Part shown: in pieces, positions 49,770-57,484 of the stretch | How the letters are laid out: every line of letters starts with the position of its first letter | Numbering within the stretch: the stretch's first letter is position 1 | Assembly: GCA_900544975.1 (NCBI GenBank) | Contig: UQXI01000012.1 | Span: 1-62,832, forward strand | Reading direction: 5' to 3' | From: an uncultured Eubacteriales bacterium | GTDB taxonomy: Bacteria > Bacillota > Clostridia > Oscillospirales > Oscillospiraceae | Length of the DNA stretch: 62,832 bases | Notes under the pieces: generated by a model | What the model saw: only the letters and a program-made list of their open reading frames with translations | Told to the model about the DNA's origin: nothing | Databases searched by the model: none | Translations under genes and position numbers: made by a program

Positions 49770-50204
49770 TCAGTCGATGGTCACTGTGCGGCTGCTGGGC
49801 ACTGCTTCCGTCCGCTTGGGCAGGTTCAAGGTCAGGACGCCGTTTTGGTACCCGGCTTTGATCTGGGTCGTGTCAATGTCCGAAACATCGAAGCTCCGGC
49901 TGTAGCTGCCCCAGCTGCGCTCCCGGCGGATATAATTGCCCCCCTTGTCCTTCTCCTCCGACGCCGTCTGATGTTTCGCCGTAATGGTCAGGTTGTTGTC
50001 GCTGAGCTGAATGTCGATGTCCTCTTTCTGGAAACCAGGCAGCTCCGCCTCCAGGACGAATGCGTTGCCCTCATCCCGAATGTCCGTCTTAAAGGACGTC
50101 ATTCCATTGTCGCCCCAAAAACGGCGCTCCATCTCCTCCATCATGCGGAAGGGGTCATAGTAAGAAACTTCATTTTGCTTCTGATAGGGTGTCAGGTGAA
50201 ACAT
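49770..50204 (-). CDS. hsp20: Hsp20/alpha-crystallin small heat shock protein
   Basis: 144 residues from ATG 50204 (MFHLTPYQ), 7 bases after GGAGGT. Alpha-crystallin domain from about residue 38: KTDIRDEGNAFVLEAELPGFQKEDIDIQL and the C-terminal AGYQNGVLTLNLPK (the conserved GVLTL). Holds unfolding proteins in solution. A CIRCE element lies upstream, so HrcA should repress it; hrcA itself is not in the window. Confidence 0.95.
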   Translation of the reverse strand: MFHLTPYQKQNEVSYYDPFRMMEEMERRFWGDNGMTSFKTDIRDEGNAFVLEAELPGFQKEDIDIQLSDNNLTITAKHQTASEEKDKGGNYIRRERSWGSYSRSFDVSDIDTTQIKAGYQNGVLTLNLPKRTEAVPSSRTVTID

Positions 50205-50260
50205 AATACATACCTCCAATTGGCTATGTCCCTCAAGGCTGGGACTTTGCTTCTGATTTG

Positions 50261-50289
50261 TCTATAGAATACCCCAGATTTATGAACAA
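50261..50289 (-). promoter_or_regulatory. Promoter of hsp20
   Basis: TTGTTC (50284-50289), 17 bases, TATAGA (50261-50266), minus strand. Confidence 0.55.
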
Positions 50290-50321
50290 AACTCGGCCAT
50301 TTTGTGAATGAAACGTAAATT

Positions 50322-50348
50322 TTAGCACTCTCGTACCGAGAGTGCTAA
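50322..50348 (-). promoter_or_regulatory. CIRCE element (HrcA operator)
   Basis: TTAGCACTC (50322-50330), 9 bases, GAGTGCTAA (50340-50348): a perfect CIRCE. It lies 33 bases upstream of the -35 and also 13 bases past the cysteine desulfurase stop, where the hairpin may help to end that transcript. Confidence 0.95.
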
Positions 50349-50361
50349 AATTTTTGAACGG

Positions 50362-51495
50362 TTACATTCGGGCAACCTTCTGCCCCGTCTTTCCGCCCCA
50401 GAGGGCGGCGGCTGTCTGCAAAAAGCCCCGGGTTTGCTCCGGCGATGCATCGGGGCCAAAGCTGGCTCGGACGGTTCCGGTTTCCAGGGTCCCGGCGCTC
50501 TCATGGGCCGTAGGCGCACAGTGGACTCCAGCCCGCAGGGCAACCCCCCGGGCCGCAAACCGCTCCGCCGCCGTCTCACAGTCCCCATCCGGCGGAAGGA
50601 ACGACAGGACACCCGCCTGATGAGGACCTGTGAACACCCGCAGGCCCAGACCGGCCAGGCCCTGGGCGGCCCGCATTGCCTCCCGCTCTTCCCGGGCGGC
50701 AATGGCCTTCAACCCCACGTGGCGGATGTGGGCCATCCCCGCTGCCAGACCGCAGATGCCGGGGACATTGACCGTCCCCGCCTCTCCCCGGTCCGGCAGA
50801 AAATCCGGCATGTCCTGCTGGATCGACAGGCTTCCAGTTCCCCCCTGCATGAGCGGCTCCGGGTCCCTACCACACAGCAGCAGCCCTGTGCCCTGAGGGC
50901 CCAGCAGCCCTTTGTGACCGGGCATGGCAATGAACTCCGCCCCCCATTTTTTCAGGGAAACCGGTCGGCTCCCGGCAGATTGGGCCGCATCCACCAGGAA
51001 CGGGACCCCATGGAGACGGCACAGCTCTGCCAGCTGCTCCACCGGCAACACATAACCAAAGACATTGGAAACATGGGTAAAAATCGCCGCCACAGGCTTC
51101 TCGCTGAGGGCCCGGTCAAAGTCCGCCAGGGTATCCTCCCAGCTGAACAGCTTCCGGCCCGCCACCGTCACCCGGGCGCCTATGGCGTGAAGCGGGCGGG
51201 TGACCGCATTGTGCTCAAAGCCGGAAATCACCACCCGGTCCCCAGGATGAACCAGGGTTCGAATGGCCATATTCAGCCCATGGGTACAGTTCATGGTGAA
51301 CACCACCCGCTCAGGCTCACAGTCGAACATCTCCCCAGCCAGACTCCGACAGCGGAATACCGCCTCTGCCGCCTCCATGGCTGCCGGGTAGCCGCCCCGG
51401 CCCGGATTGGCGCATCGGAGCAGAGCCCGGTTGACTGCGGCGCGCACTGCCTGGGGCTTGTGCAACGTGGTCGCGCCGTTATCCAGGTAAATCAT
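50362..51495 (-). CDS. Cysteine desulfurase family protein
   Basis: 377 residues. MIYLDNGATTLHKP start, PLP-binding FLVDAAQSAG (Asp169) and Lys195 in MPGHKGLLGPQGTG; the catalytic Cys is in RAGVHCAPTAHES. This is the Csd/SufS-like class with a short active-site loop. It overlaps DUF3343 by 4 bases; that pairing suggests sulfur or selenium delivery instead of general Fe-S assembly. Followed by the CIRCE hairpin. Confidence 0.92.
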   Translation of the reverse strand: MIYLDNGATTLHKPQAVRAAVNRALLRCANPGRGGYPAAMEAAEAVFRCRSLAGEMFDCEPERVVFTMNCTHGLNMAIRTLVHPGDRVVISGFEHNAVTRPLHAIGARVTVAGRKLFSWEDTLADFDRALSEKPVAAIFTHVSNVFGYVLPVEQLAELCRLHGVPFLVDAAQSAGSRPVSLKKWGAEFIAMPGHKGLLGPQGTGLLLCGRDPEPLMQGGTGSLSIQQDMPDFLPDRGEAGTVNVPGICGLAAGMAHIRHVGLKAIAAREEREAMRAAQGLAGLGLRVFTGPHQAGVLSFLPPDGDCETAAERFAARGVALRAGVHCAPTAHESAGTLETGTVRASFGPDASPEQTRGFLQTAAALWGGKTGQKVARM

Positions 51496-51746
51496 GGTTT
51501 CAGCTCCTCCAGTCCTCCGTCATCCCGGTGCAGATAGAGCCTGCTGAAGGGAACTCCAGACTGCTTCAGCTGTTCCATGGCAGCAGCCCCGTATCCGGGG
51601 GGCACGCGCAGGCTGTATCCGCACCCCTTCTCCTCCATCCAGCGGGGCGTCCGCTGCAGCTGCACCGGAACTCCGGCGCTGCGAAGCACATTTTGCCCCC
51701 GCTGGGCAAAGGTGATGGAGCGGAATGTGACAAAATACTCTTTCAT
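51492..51746 (-). CDS. DUF3343 protein (putative Se/S carrier)
   Basis: 84 residues, ATG 51746 with GGGAGGT upstream. MKEYFVTFRSITFAQRGQNVL and EKGCGYSLRVPPGY are the family pattern, with the single Cys of KGCGYSLRV as candidate carrier residue. DUF3343 genes often accompany cysteine desulfurases and selenium genes. ATGA-type coupling to the desulfurase supports direct sulfur or selenium hand-over. Confidence 0.85.
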   Translation of the reverse strand: MKEYFVTFRSITFAQRGQNVLRSAGVPVQLQRTPRWMEEKGCGYSLRVPPGYGAAAMEQLKQSGVPFSRLYLHRDDGGLEELKP

Positions 51747-51805
51747 ATGGCAACACCTCCCGGGCTAACCTATGCCCGAGGACGCCAAAGGGTGCCTGGG
51801 TGGGA

Positions 51806-51845
51806 AAAACACAACGCGGCTGCCTCAACACCGAAGGCAGCCGCG
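51806..51845 (-). terminator. Terminator of the UPF0340 gene
   Basis: GCGGCTGCCT / AGGCAGCCGC stem with loop TCGGTGTTG, followed by GTTGTGTTTTTC on the minus strand. Confidence 0.85.
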
Positions 51846-51873
51846 CATCATTCCATTGACAAAAAGGAAGCAG

Positions 51874-52425
51874 TTATTTCATTTCATCGCAATATTGCGC
51901 CCGCTCACCGCCGATGAATTTGGGGCGGGTTCTGGCACACAAGATGGGAGCCTGACCAATCTGGGTGACGGACAGCCGTACCGGTACCGCCACCTCCCCC
52001 AGGTGCATCCCAATGAGGGTACCGCCGATGTCCATCCCCGCCTTGGCCCGGATATGCTCCACAGCCACCGGATGGGCAAATCGCTCCCAGGCGGTGGTGG
52101 CAAAGGAGCCGCCGGCCTTGGGCTGAGGACGGACGTTGACCACCTCGTATCCATACCGCTCCGCCGTCTCCCGCTCCACAATGAGCGCCCGATTCAGGTG
52201 CTCACAACACTGGACCGCCAGGGCTACCCCGGCCTCCTGGACAACGGGATATATCCCGTCAAAGGCCGCTCTCGCCGCCTCCAGGCTGGAACCTTTTCCA
52301 ATCTTCAGCCCCACCATCTCACTGGAAGAGCACCCAATCACCAAAAGGTCCCCCCGCTCCAGCTTTGCTGCCGCCAGCAGCTCCTCCATGGCCTGCGCTG
52401 CCTGCTTTGTCACGTCCTGATACAT
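51874..52425 (-). CDS. UPF0340/TIGR01440 (YwlG-like) protein
   Basis: 183 residues. LLVIGCSSSEMVGLKIGKGSS, AVQCCEHLNRALIVERE and AGMDIGGTLIGMHL are the conserved stretches of this Firmicute family. Function unknown. Its start follows the YHISR-type gene by 12 bases, so both are probably on one mRNA that ends at 51806. Confidence 0.9.
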   Translation of the reverse strand: MYQDVTKQAAQAMEELLAAAKLERGDLLVIGCSSSEMVGLKIGKGSSLEAARAAFDGIYPVVQEAGVALAVQCCEHLNRALIVERETAERYGYEVVNVRPQPKAGGSFATTAWERFAHPVAVEHIRAKAGMDIGGTLIGMHLGEVAVPVRLSVTQIGQAPILCARTRPKFIGGERAQYCDEMK

Positions 52426-52437
52426 TCTTAATACCCC

Positions 52438-53010
52438 CTAAAGTTCCAGCTTTTTCACGGCCCGTGCCGGCTTGTCGCTGAGAATCTCCCACATAGGCGC
52501 TTCCGTCTGGCCGCCCTGGAAGTACCGCCGTGCCTGGCGGAATCCCTCCTCCACATCCTGCCTCTGAGACATGGCCTCATAAGCCAGGTCATACACGCTC
52601 ATATCCCGGTACTGAGGCGCAGGGTCCTCCAGCTCCACCTGGAACAGGCCCACCTTGGCCCCTTCCTTCGGATCTTCACCATAGTCCATTTCAAAATGAT
52701 TCCGGCAGCACGCTTCACTGTCAAAAAAGTAAGCACAGCCCAGGCGGCTGTAGCTCTGGGGAAATTCCCGCCTTCTCACAAACTCAAAGACGGCCTCCGT
52801 GGCATATTTGGCGTAGTCTGCCCAATATCGCAAACCGCTGCGGCTCATCACCGCGTATAAATACTTCCCCTGGAGCACCATAGCAGCAAAGCAATCCAAG
52901 CCCCGCTCCAGCCCCTGGAGGAACGGCTCAGCCAGCTGGTAAAGCTTCTCGTAATCCGGAGTCAGCGTATCCCCCAGCCGGAGAGACCGGCTAATATGAT
53001 ATACTTCCAT
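52438..53010 (-). CDS. DUF2441-like protein
   Basis: 190 residues from ATG 53010 (MEVYHISRSLRLGDTL). YHISR at the start and the RREFPQSYSRLGCAYFFDS...CCRNHF segment fit a DUF2441-type protein, an uncharacterised family with a fold like ADP-ribosyl-transfer proteins. The match is by pattern only. Upstream in-frame Met at 53085 lies in the inverted repeat at 53077 and is not used. Confidence 0.65.
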   Translation of the reverse strand: MEVYHISRSLRLGDTLTPDYEKLYQLAEPFLQGLERGLDCFAAMVLQGKYLYAVMSRSGLRYWADYAKYATEAVFEFVRRREFPQSYSRLGCAYFFDSEACCRNHFEMDYGEDPKEGAKVGLFQVELEDPAPQYRDMSVYDLAYEAMSQRQDVEEGFRQARRYFQGGQTEAPMWEILSDKPARAVKKLEL

Positions 53011-53076
53011 CTCAATCCCCTTTTCATCCGTTTCCTGACCCAAACTTTGGAATGTTCCCGCCGTTGGCATCCCGAT

Positions 53077-53105
53077 GGGAAGCATCGGTCTTCCCGATGC
53101 TTCCC
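53077..53105. terminator. 12-bp hairpin after alaS
   Basis: GGGAAGCATCGG (53077-53088) with its complement at 53094-53105. No T-run. It lies between the alaS stop and the next gene. Confidence 0.5.
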
Positions 53106-53116
53106 ACCCGAGAGGC

Positions 53117-55753
53117 TCACACCTTCGCAGCTACCAATGCCTCCACCTGGACAAGGGCCTGATCCACCTTTCCCAGGTCGGATCCGCCGCCCATGGCGGA
53201 GTCGGGCTTGCCGCCACCCCGGCCGCCGCAGATGGGGGTGATGGTTTTAATGAGATCCCCGGCCTTCACGCCGCGGGCCACAGCCTCCTTGCCGCAGACC
53301 GCCTGGAAGGTCACCTTCTCTCCCACCAGAGCCAGCACCGCCACCACGGCGGGATCTTTCTCCCGGAGCACATCGCCCAGCTGCCGCAGGGAATTGGCGT
53401 CTCCCTGGGTCAGCTTCCGGGTGGCCACATGGAGGCCCCCAACCTCCTTCGCACTTCTCAGAAGATCGTCTGCACCTCCGGCAGACTCCTTGGCCTTGTA
53501 CTGCTCAATGATCCGGCGGGCTTCTTTGAGCTCCGCCACGGTCTGCTCCGCCTTTCGCACCAGCTCGGCAGGGTTCGCCTTCATGGCCTCGGCTGCCTTG
53601 GCAATGGTTTCTCCGTCTTTTTCCAGCAGGGCCAACACCGCAGGACCGGTGACAGCCTCAATCCGCCGCACGCCAGAGGCGATGGAGGACTCGGAGACAA
53701 TGTGGAACAGCCCCGCCTTGGCGGTATTGTCCAGATGGGTCCCGCCGCAGAACTCCAAAGACAGCGCTCCCATCTTCACCACCCGGACGGTGTCGCCGTA
53801 CTTCTCCCCAAAGAGGGCCGTCGCCCCCAGTTTCTTTGCCTCCTCCAAAGGCAGAACCAGCGTTTCCACCGCCGTGCCGGAGAGGATGGCCCCAATGGTC
53901 TCCTCTTCAATGCGCTTCAAATCCTCCCGGGAAATGGCTTCGTAATGGGTAAAGTCGAACCGCAGCCGGTCCGGCTCCACCAGGGAGCCCGCCTGGTGGC
54001 AGTGGTCCCCCAGGACCTTTACCAGGGCGCTCTGGAGCAGATGGGTGGCGGAGTGGGCCCGGCGGATGGCTGCCCGGCGGGTCCGGTCAATGGCGGCAAC
54101 CGCCTCATCGTCCACCTTGATCTCCCCGGTCAGGAGCTTGCCGTGGTGCAGATACTTGCCGCCCTTGTCCTTCTGCACATTGGTGACAGCAAACACCGAC
54201 TGCCCCACGGTGATGCTGCCGTGGTCGGCCGTCTGGCCGCCCATCTCCGCATAGAACGGCGTCCGGTCCAGAACCAAAATGCCAGCCTCGCCGCCTGCCA
54301 TGACGCCAGTGACCTCGCCGTCCACGCAGACGGCCAGAACCTTGGCGGTGTCCTCATCCTTTTCATAGCCGGTAAACTCTGTGGGGGTGTTGTCCAGGCC
54401 CAGGTCCATTCCGGCCCAGGCCAGGTCGCCCAGAGCCTTCCGGGCCTCCCGGGCACGGACCTTTTGCTCCTGCATCAGCTTGGCAAAGGCGGCCTCATCC
54501 ACCGTCATCCCCTCGTCTTCCACCATTTCCACCGTGAGGTCAATGGGGAAGCCATAGGTGTCGTAGAGCTTGAAGGCGTCGGCCCCGGAGAACACCGTCT
54601 CCCCTTTGGCCTTGTGTTCCGCCAGGAGCTCGGCAAAAATCTTCATGCCGCCGTCAATGGTCCGGGCAAAGTTCTCCTCCTCGGTGCGCACCACCCGGGT
54701 GATATAGTCGGCCCGCTCCCGGAGGTAACCGTAATGGCCCTCATTTTCACAGATGACGGTTTCCACCACCTGGAAGAGGAAGGGCTTGTCCACCCCCAAG
54801 AGCTTTCCATGGCGGGCCGCCCGGCGCAGCAGCCGCCGGAGGACATAGCCCCGCCCCTCATTGGAGGGCAGCACCCCGTCGGCAATCATAAAGGTCGCCG
54901 ACCGGATATGATCCGTAATGACCCGGAGGGACACGTCAATCTTGTGGCTCTGGCCGTAGGAGGCGCCAGTGAGCGCCGTGACCCGGTTGGTAATGCGCAT
55001 CACGGTGTCCACATCAAAGAGGCTCTCCACCCCCTGACAGGCCACTGCCAGCCGCTCCAGACCCATGCCGGTGTCGATGTTCTTCTGGGCCAGGTCTGAA
55101 TAGTGCCCATGGCCGTCGTTGTCAAACTGGGAGAAGACGTTGTTCCAGATTTCCATATACCGGTCGCAGTCGCAGCCCACGGTGCAGTCGGGCTTGCCAC
55201 AGCCGTATTGCTCCCCCCGGTCATAGTAGATCTCCGAGCAGGGACCGCAGGGTCCGGAGCCATGCTCCCAGAAATTGTCCGCCTTGCCCAGCCGGAAAAT
55301 CCGGTCCGCCGGAATCCCCACCTCCCGGTTCCAGATCTCAAAAGCCTCTTCGTCGTGCTCATAGACGGAAGGATACAGGCGGGTCTCATCTAATCCCACC
55401 ACCTGGGTCAGGAATTCCCAGCTCCAGTGAATGGCCTCCCGCTTGAAGTAATCCCCAAAAGAGAAGTTGCCCAGCATCTCAAAGTAGGTGCCGTGACGGG
55501 CCGTCTTGCCGATGTTCTCAATGTCACCGGTGCGGATGCACTTCTGGCAGGTACACACCCGGCGGCGGGGCGGCTCCACCTCCCCCTTGAAGTAGGGCTT
55601 CATCGGCGCCATGCCGGAGTTGATCAGCAGCAGAGACTGGTCATTCTGGGGAATCAGGGAAAAGCTGGGCAGGCGCAAGTGCCCTTTGCTCTCAAAGAAA
55701 GACAAAAACATCTCCCGGAGCTCATTGACGCCATAGGGTTTTCTGTTCATCAT
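53117..55753 (-). CDS. alaS: Alanyl-tRNA synthetase
   Basis: 878 residues, the usual length. Class II core (FFESKGHLRLPSFSLIPQNDQSLLLINSGMAPMKPYF), the Cys-rich SAGSGPCGPCSEIYYD-type stretch (HGSGPCGPCSEIYYDRG), editing domain with HSATHLLQSALVKVLG and CGGTHLDNTAKAGLF (zinc ligands), and a C-terminal C-Ala domain with GGRGGGKPDSAMGGG. Charges tRNA-Ala and clears mischarged Ser and Gly. Start 55753, GGAGG upstream. Its T-box leader is not adjacent: a RAYT gene lies between. Confidence 0.97.
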   Translation of the reverse strand: MMNRKPYGVNELREMFLSFFESKGHLRLPSFSLIPQNDQSLLLINSGMAPMKPYFKGEVEPPRRRVCTCQKCIRTGDIENIGKTARHGTYFEMLGNFSFGDYFKREAIHWSWEFLTQVVGLDETRLYPSVYEHDEEAFEIWNREVGIPADRIFRLGKADNFWEHGSGPCGPCSEIYYDRGEQYGCGKPDCTVGCDCDRYMEIWNNVFSQFDNDGHGHYSDLAQKNIDTGMGLERLAVACQGVESLFDVDTVMRITNRVTALTGASYGQSHKIDVSLRVITDHIRSATFMIADGVLPSNEGRGYVLRRLLRRAARHGKLLGVDKPFLFQVVETVICENEGHYGYLRERADYITRVVRTEEENFARTIDGGMKIFAELLAEHKAKGETVFSGADAFKLYDTYGFPIDLTVEMVEDEGMTVDEAAFAKLMQEQKVRAREARKALGDLAWAGMDLGLDNTPTEFTGYEKDEDTAKVLAVCVDGEVTGVMAGGEAGILVLDRTPFYAEMGGQTADHGSITVGQSVFAVTNVQKDKGGKYLHHGKLLTGEIKVDDEAVAAIDRTRRAAIRRAHSATHLLQSALVKVLGDHCHQAGSLVEPDRLRFDFTHYEAISREDLKRIEEETIGAILSGTAVETLVLPLEEAKKLGATALFGEKYGDTVRVVKMGALSLEFCGGTHLDNTAKAGLFHIVSESSIASGVRRIEAVTGPAVLALLEKDGETIAKAAEAMKANPAELVRKAEQTVAELKEARRIIEQYKAKESAGGADDLLRSAKEVGGLHVATRKLTQGDANSLRQLGDVLREKDPAVVAVLALVGEKVTFQAVCGKEAVARGVKAGDLIKTITPICGGRGGGKPDSAMGGGSDLGKVDQALVQVEALVAAKV

Positions 55754-56277
55754 GATGAACCTCCATTCTCTTCGTTCTCATAATAGCAATCCTCCAACCA
55801 TTGGGCTGGGTTGTCATCGATATATTGCCAAACCTGCAAAAAATCCTGCTCGTTGCGGATGATATGGTCATGGTAGCTTTTTTGCCACAAATCCACCCCA
55901 GTCTTTCGATTTGTAAAGCGTTTTAACGACGAAACAAACATTGGAATCACCTGATTGGTAGGGCGCGGCATCCTTGACGCGCCGTGGGACGCACCAACCG
56001 TTTCGCAAAGTGTCAACAAAATGTGAACATGATTCGGCATGATAACGCTGATATGAAATTGCATATTCTTTTGTTGGTTTTCCAGATACATCAAAGCCTC
56101 TTGTACACATGTTCCGTATTCGGAAAGTTGCAGCTGTGGTGCGTCAAGGATGCCGCACCCTACAACCCGCGAAAGCAACGGTTTCCTGCCTTTGGTGCAC
56201 AAAGTTAGAAAATATGTCGCTGCACCGCTGTAGTTCCACCCCTCTAGGCGTATTTTTTTCCGCGCAGGTCTCTCCAT
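55750..56277 (-). CDS. REP-associated tyrosine transposase (RAYT)
   Basis: 175 residues from ATG 56277, with GGAGGAGG upstream. Y1/HUH layout: RLEGWNYSGAATYFLTLCT start, HUH pair in MPNHVHILL (His83, His85), catalytic Tyr135 in WQKSYHDHIIRNE, then WQYIDDNPAQWLEDCYY. RAYTs nick and move short GTAG-headed REP hairpins. Two REP copies lie inside its reading frame and encode residues about 39-47 and 99-107, both in predicted loops. It sits between the alaS T-box and alaS, overlapping alaS by 4 bases. Likely active or recently so. Confidence 0.9.
   Translation of the reverse strand: MERPARKKIRLEGWNYSGAATYFLTLCTKGRKPLLSRVVGCGILDAPQLQLSEYGTCVQEALMYLENQQKNMQFHISVIMPNHVHILLTLCETVGASHGASRMPRPTNQVIPMFVSSLKRFTNRKTGVDLWQKSYHDHIIRNEQDFLQVWQYIDDNPAQWLEDCYYENEENGGSS
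55958..55983 (+). repeat. REP element type A inside the RAYT gene
   Basis: GTAG + GGCGCG + GCATCCTTGA + CGCGCC. Lies in the coding strand as the codons for about residues 99-107. Confidence 0.85.
56138..56163 (-). repeat. Covariant REP element type A inside the RAYT gene
   Basis: On the minus strand GTAG + GGTGCG + GCATCCTTGA + CGCACC. One stem pair is changed on both sides (C-G to T-A) relative to the other copies. Opposite orientation to the copy at 55958. Confidence 0.85.
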
Positions 56278-56297
56278 CCCATTCCTCCTCCCAAAGC

Positions 56298-56329
56298 AAA
56301 AAACCTCGCCCCCAGGTTAGGGGCGAGGC
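56298..56329 (-). terminator. T-box terminator
   Basis: CCTCGCCCC / GGGGGCGAGG stem followed by TTTTTT on the minus strand. Confidence 0.9.
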
Positions 56330-56521
56330 TGTCACTCGCGGTACCACCCTAATTGCCGGGACATGCCGGCATCTTAGCTGCTCTGTAACGGGAGCGCCCG
56401 TCCCGGTCCTCCCGGGCCGCTTGGAAGTGGCTGGCAGAGTTCCGGCCAGGGGCTTACACCGTCTCCCCCTCGCTCTGGGCGCGTCCTTCTGCTTGGTTTC
56501 CGCATGGCATTTCGTGTATTT
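56298..56521 (-). promoter_or_regulatory. T-box riboswitch (predicted tRNA-Ala sensing)
   Basis: The T-box core AGGGTGGTACCGCG (56337-56350, minus strand) lies just upstream of the terminator. The TGGT bulge pairs with the ACCA end of a tRNA that has discriminator A, as tRNA-Ala does. Stem I upstream (to about 56521) carries GAACTCTGCC, with GCC (Ala) as a possible specifier. Uncharged tRNA should prevent termination. It now serves RAYT and alaS together. Confidence 0.88.
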
Positions 56522-56525
56522 GGGG

Positions 56526-57287
56526 CTATTTTACCACATTTTTCTGATTTGTCAATCCTGGATTTCCCTGAATCAGGCGGCGCAGGGCCAGGGCGCGTCT
56601 GGGTTGATTGGTAATCACCGAGTGGATATCCGCCAGGAACAAGTACGCAAGCGGCCCAGGTCCGTTGACTGTATATGCGTTGACCTCCACATCATGCTCC
56701 TTCAACTCCCGGATGACACTGGGCCGCAGGCGCAGATACAGGGGATGATAGGCCCGAAGCCCCAGAGCCTGCGTCGCCCACCCGGGGTGTATTATCCTAT
56801 CCTGATTCAGCAGGCCACAGGGCGCCTCCGGGGCCAGGGCTTTGAGCCGCAACAGCGTCTGGACATGGAAGCTGGAGAGAATGACCCGGTCTTTCAGGCC
56901 AAACCGATCAATCAGCTTCCAGACCTTTTCCTCTATGCCATCGTAGTCAAACATTCCCGTCTTCAGCTCAATGTTGGATTGTAACCCCGTGGGAGCAATC
57001 CGTTCCAGATACTCCTCCAGGGTGGGAACCCGCTGCGGTGCAATCTCCCAGCCATGGGCCGCATTCAGCCGGCGCAGCTCCGCCAGAGAAAAATCCTTCA
57101 CAAACCCCACGCCGTCTGTGGTTCGGTCCACCAGCTCGTCGTGAATGACCACCACTTCCCCATCCCGGGTGAGATGTACATCCAGCTCGATGCCGTCTGC
57201 GCCGGTCTCAATCGCCTTTTGAAACGCCAGCATGGTATTCTCCGGATACCGGCTGCTGTAGCCCCTGTGGCAAATGACCTCCGTCAT
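56526..57287 (-). CDS. Glycerophosphodiester phosphodiesterase
   Basis: 253 residues from ATG 57287 (MTEVICHRGYSSRYPENT). HRG at residue 7-9, ENTMLAFQKAIETGADGIELDVHLTRDGEVVVIHD (metal-binding Glu, Asp and His) and NIELKTG are the GDPD signature. Cytoplasmic UgpQ/GlpQ2 type, without signal peptide; releases sn-glycerol-3-phosphate from deacylated phospholipids. Its last codons contain the promoter of the T-box/RAYT/alaS unit. Confidence 0.93.
   Translation of the reverse strand: MTEVICHRGYSSRYPENTMLAFQKAIETGADGIELDVHLTRDGEVVVIHDELVDRTTDGVGFVKDFSLAELRRLNAAHGWEIAPQRVPTLEEYLERIAPTGLQSNIELKTGMFDYDGIEEKVWKLIDRFGLKDRVILSSFHVQTLLRLKALAPEAPCGLLNQDRIIHPGWATQALGLRAYHPLYLRLRPSVIRELKEHDVEVNAYTVNGPGPLAYLFLADIHSVITNQPRRALALRRLIQGNPGLTNQKNVVK
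56528..56555 (-). promoter_or_regulatory. Promoter of the T-box/RAYT/alaS unit
   Basis: TTGACA (56550-56555), 16 bases, TAAAAT (56528-56533), minus strand, inside the 3' end of the GDPD gene. Confidence 0.7.
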
Positions 57288-57417
57288 ACCTATTCCACCT
57301 TTTGCAGTCTTTGACCTCATTTTACTCCACAGCCTCCTAAGGTGCAACCGGAAAGTTCTGGCCCTTCTGGGAGCGCTGTGCAGTCGCCAAATTTTTCGCC
57401 CACTCTGATCCACAGTC

Positions 57418-57446
57418 TTGACGGCGCGTACATCAGGCCCTATAAT
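57418..57446 (+). promoter_or_regulatory. Promoter of trkH
   Basis: TTGACG (57418-57423), 17 bases, TATAAT (57441-57446), 39 bases before the start codon. Confidence 0.8.
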
Positions 57447-57484
57447 TGGCCACAGAACGACACACGTAAAGAGGCAACCACACC

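Noticed and set aside
53075..55099. Plus-strand open frame of 674 codons
   Set aside because: Antisense to alaS; His/Gly/Leu-rich composition and no motifs.
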